Source: Thermoplasmata archaeon
GTDB lineage: Archaea; Thermoplasmatota; Thermoplasmata; Sysuiplasmatales; Sysuiplasmataceae
DNA length: 8,303 nucleotides
NCBI GenBank assembly: GCA_021811925.1
Contig: JAKAPY010000062.1
Span: 1-8,303 of the forward strand
Direction: 5' to 3'
The notes beneath the pieces were generated by a model. That model was not told the DNA's origin, did not search any database, and was given only the letters and a program-made list of their open reading frames with translations. Position 1 is the stretch's first letter. The number at the start of each line of letters is the position of its first letter. Below, piece after piece: positions 6,656 through 8,303 of the stretch. Position numbers and translations under genes: made by a program.

Positions 6656-7402
6656 ATGGGCGACCCGAAATTTCCAATCAGAAAGTATGACAGGCCTTCC
6701 CATCCATGGGAAGGGGAGAGGATTAAGCGCGAGAGCAATCTTGTTTTCAAATACGGCCTGAAGAACAAGAAGGAACTCTGGAAGGTCCAGTCGTACGTCA
6801 GGGAGATAAGGAGGCAGGCAAGAACGCTTCAGGCAAGGAACAGGACGGGCGACAAGCAGAGCTCAAAGGAGACGCAGGCGCTCATTCTCAAGTGCCAGAG
6901 GCTGGGACTTGTCCAGGAAACAGCCGACCTCAACGACCTTCTGCTCATCGGCCTCGAGGATCTTCTTTCCAGGAGGCTGCAGACAGTTGCATTCAAAAAG
7001 GGAATGGCTCACACCATCTCCCAGGCAAGGCAGTTCATTGTCCATGGCCATGTGAACCTTGGCGGCAGGCGTTTCACCGTCCCGGGATATATCCTCAGGA
7101 AAGGAGAGGATGAACTGGTGACATACAGCGAACTGTCCCCCCTTACAAGCGATATGCATCCGATGAGACCCGAACCGGGCTTCGTCGGTGTGCTGAAGGA
7201 GGCAAGGCAGGAAACAGAGGAGCAGGGCAGGCCGGGCCGCGGCGGGCGTGGCGGCCGGGGCGGCCAGAGGAGGCCACCACTGAGGGGAGGACGGAGGCCG
7301 ACACAACCTCCATCAGCCGGGCGTCCTTCTCCAGTAGCCGTAAAGGAAGCAGCGCCACCGGCAGCCGATGAGCCAGCCGATTCGGGGAGTGATTCGAAGT
7401 GA
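6656..7402 (+). CDS. rps4: 30S ribosomal protein S4 (uS4) with Arg/Gly-rich C-terminal tail
   Basis: uS4 is a primary 16S rRNA-binding protein that nucleates the small-subunit body and helps line the mRNA entry channel. The N-terminal region (K-Y-D-R-P-S-H-P-W-E at 10-19, then a basic helix with R-E-I-R-R-Q-A-R) is typical of archaeal/eukaryotic S4/S9. The S4 RNA-binding domain spans about residues 103-165, with R-R-L-Q-T at 106-110 and A-R-Q-F-I-V-H-G-H-V at 124-133. Archaeal uS4 is usually about 180 residues, whereas this one has 248. Residues from about 185 form a tail with three R-G-G triplets (195-203), further Arg/Gly/Pro, then an acidic end (D-E-P-A-D-S-G-S-D-S-K). The ATG at 6656 follows GGGGTG (6645-6650) with 5 nt spacing. 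The stop overlaps the rps11 start as GTGA. Confidence 0.96.
   Translation: MGDPKFPIRKYDRPSHPWEGERIKRESNLVFKYGLKNKKELWKVQSYVREIRRQARTLQARNRTGDKQSSKETQALILKCQRLGLVQETADLNDLLLIGLEDLLSRRLQTVAFKKGMAHTISQARQFIVHGHVNLGGRRFTVPGYILRKGEDELVTYSELSPLTSDMHPMRPEPGFVGVLKEARQETEEQGRPGRGGRGGRGGQRRPPLRGGRRPTQPPSAGRPSPVAVKEAAPPAADEPADSGSDSK
7238..7264 (+). repeat. Three 9-bp RGG-encoding units inside rps4
   Basis: Codons 195-203 of uS4 encode R-G-G three times in tandem. The DNA is very G+C-rich, using CGC, CGT and CGG for Arg with GGC or GGG for Gly, in contrast to the AGG codons preferred for Arg elsewhere in these genes. Confidence 0.6.
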
Positions 7403-7782
7403 GCAAGATAGGCATCGCCAACATATATGCAAGTTATAACAACATACTGATAACCGTCACCGACATCACAGGTGCCGAAACTCTCGCAAAGTGCACCGGC
7501 GGGATGGTCGTCAAGGCCGCAAAGGACGAGTCGTCCCCCTACGCTGCAATGAGGGCGGCCGAAAGGGTTGCCGAGCAGATAAAGGAGAAGGGTGTGGACA
7601 CAGTGCACGTCAGGGTGAGGGCGCCAGGCGGAAACAAGTCGCCATCCCCCGGACCAGGTGCCCAGGCTGCCATCAGGGCGCTTGCAAGGGCGGGCCTGAA
7701 GATCGGAAGGATTGAGGACGTTACCCCTGTCCCGCATGACGGAACAAAGAAGAAGGGCGGAAGACGCGGCCGGAGAATGTAA
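7399..7782 (+). CDS. rps11: 30S ribosomal protein S11 (uS11)
   Basis: This 127-residue protein has the normal archaeal length. uS11 lies on the small-subunit platform near the mRNA exit site. Diagnostic segments are I-Y-A-S-Y-N-N-I near the N-terminus, A-K-C-T-G-G-M-V-V-K-A-A-K-D-E-S-S-P-Y-A-A in the middle, and the C-terminal A-P-G-G-N-K-S-P-S-P-G-P-G-A-Q-A-A followed by I-E-D-V-T-P-V-P-H-D-G and a basic end R-R-G-R-R-M. The GTG start at 7399 overlaps the rps4 stop (GTGA) and is preceded by a GGGGAGTGAT-like ribosome-binding site at 7384-7393, so its translation is probably coupled to rps4. Unlike the two genes before it, it has no added tail. It ends 12 nt before rpoD. Confidence 0.98.
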   Translation: MSKIGIANIYASYNNILITVTDITGAETLAKCTGGMVVKAAKDESSPYAAMRAAERVAEQIKEKGVDTVHVRVRAPGGNKSPSPGPGAQAAIRALARAGLKIGRIEDVTPVPHDGTKKKGGRRGRRM

Positions 7783-7794
7783 ACGGGTGCATCG

Positions 7795-8303
7795 ATGGAC
7801 ATTGAAATAAGGGAAATGAGGGAAAATTACGCCCGTTTCGTTGTTTCCGATGCAAGCCCTCAGCTTGTCAACGCCCTCAGACGGGTGCTCATATCCGACC
7901 TGCCGAAAATGGCATTACACAACGTTGAATTTCACCTCGGCCCAATCATGGGTGAGGACGGGAAGGAATTTGAAAGCGTTACTCCCCTGTTCGACGAGAT
8001 GATAGCGCACAGGCTTGGCCTTGTGCCGCTGCCGACATACCTCGACGAGTTCAATTTCCGCGCCGAGTGCACATGCAAGGGCGAGGGATGCCCGAGCTGC
8101 ACGGTAATGTATTCCCTGAACAAGAAGGGCCCAAGCACAGTCTATTCGGGCGATCTCGAACCCCTTGGCAGCGACAAGTTCAGGGTCAAGGACGAGTTCA
8201 TACCCATTGTTAAACTTGGCCCGAACCAGGCTATACTAGTATATGCGACGGCCGAACTCGGGACGGGAAAGCATCACGCGAAGTTCCAGGCGGTCCAGGC
8301 CCC
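7795..8303 (+). CDS. rpoD: DNA-directed RNA polymerase subunit D (RpoD/Rpo3), 5' part, cut by window end
   Basis: The first 169 codons of archaeal RNA polymerase subunit D are present (homologue of Rpb3 and of bacterial alpha, not the bacterial sigma factor also called RpoD). Subunit D dimerises with L to start polymerase assembly. Visible markers are A-S-P-Q-L-V-N-A-L-R-R-V-L-I at 20-33, E-M-I-A-H-R-L-G-L-V-P-L at 68-79, and G-K-H-H-A-K-F-Q at 158-165. Cys92, Cys94, Cys99 and Cys102 form C-x-C-x4-C-x2-C, close to the Rpb3 zinc motif, so metal binding is likely. The region where some archaeal D subunits carry a ferredoxin-like Fe-S domain lies at or beyond the edge and cannot be judged. The ATG at 7795 follows GGGTG (7785-7789) with 5 nt spacing, 12 nt after rps11. 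Confidence 0.96.
   Translation, partial: MDIEIREMRENYARFVVSDASPQLVNALRRVLISDLPKMALHNVEFHLGPIMGEDGKEFESVTPLFDEMIAHRLGLVPLPTYLDEFNFRAECTCKGEGCPSCTVMYSLNKKGPSTVYSGDLEPLGSDKFRVKDEFIPIVKLGPNQAILVYATAELGTGKHHAKFQAVQA

Noticed and set aside
6247..6768. Open frame of 173 codons on the - strand across the end of rps13 and start of rps4
   Set aside because: It is the complement of the G+C-rich Ala/Pro tail codons; the predicted Cys/Gly/Arg-rich product has no recognisable domain and no ribosome-binding site was noted.
7009..7737. Open frame of 242 codons on the - strand opposite rps4 and rps11
   Set aside because: It is the shadow of two conserved ribosomal protein genes, its composition is erratic, and it would span their coupled junction.
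1..8303. A novel mobile, CRISPR, defence or secondary-metabolite system
   Set aside because: Every long frame on the + strand is accounted for by core respiratory, ribosomal or RNA polymerase genes, intergenic space is minimal, and no direct-repeat array, terminal inverted repeat, integrase or transposase is visible.

Overview
This window is a densely packed archaeal stretch with every gene on the + strand. Three signs point to an archaeon: uS13, uS4, uS11 and an RNA polymerase D subunit (eukaryote-like rather than bacterial alpha) lie in the order rps13-rps4-rps11-rpoD; Shine-Dalgarno sites are of the GGAGGTG type and one intergenic gap holds a TATA-like box; Arg AGG and Ile ATA codons are frequent. 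The intermediate G+C, split nuoJ and fully membrane-bound complex I-type genes fit a Thermoplasmatota-like euryarchaeon, but the lineage is inferred and was not tested by search.

Positions 1-5955 are the distal part of a respiratory complex I operon (nuo, or fpo if the donor is F420H2). It holds a few last codons of an upstream gene, nuoJ split into N- and C-terminal genes, nuoK, and the three Mrp-antiporter-like subunits nuoL, nuoM and nuoN. Together these make up most of the proton-pumping membrane arm. The genes touch, overlap by 4 nt, or are separated only by a ribosome-binding site, so they are probably co-transcribed and partly translationally coupled. The input module that would identify the electron donor lies outside the window.

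Positions 5956-6015 form the only real intergenic gap. It carries a TATA-like box about 30 nt upstream of a ribosome-binding site and no clear terminator. It is probably the promoter of a translation/transcription operon, which may also receive read-through from nuo.

Positions 6016-8303 hold rps13 (uS13), rps4 (uS4), rps11 (uS11) and the first 169 codons of rpoD, cut by the window edge. uS13 and uS4 both carry long low-complexity C-terminal tails: Ala/Pro/Lys-rich in uS13, and Arg-Gly-rich then acidic in uS4.

The gene content is ordinary core metabolism and information processing; I see no mobile element, CRISPR array, RNA gene or defence-like system. The observation most worth a second look is NuoN, where the usually invariant TM5 glutamate is alanine and the TM7 lysine is glutamate, while NuoL and NuoM keep their key charged residues.
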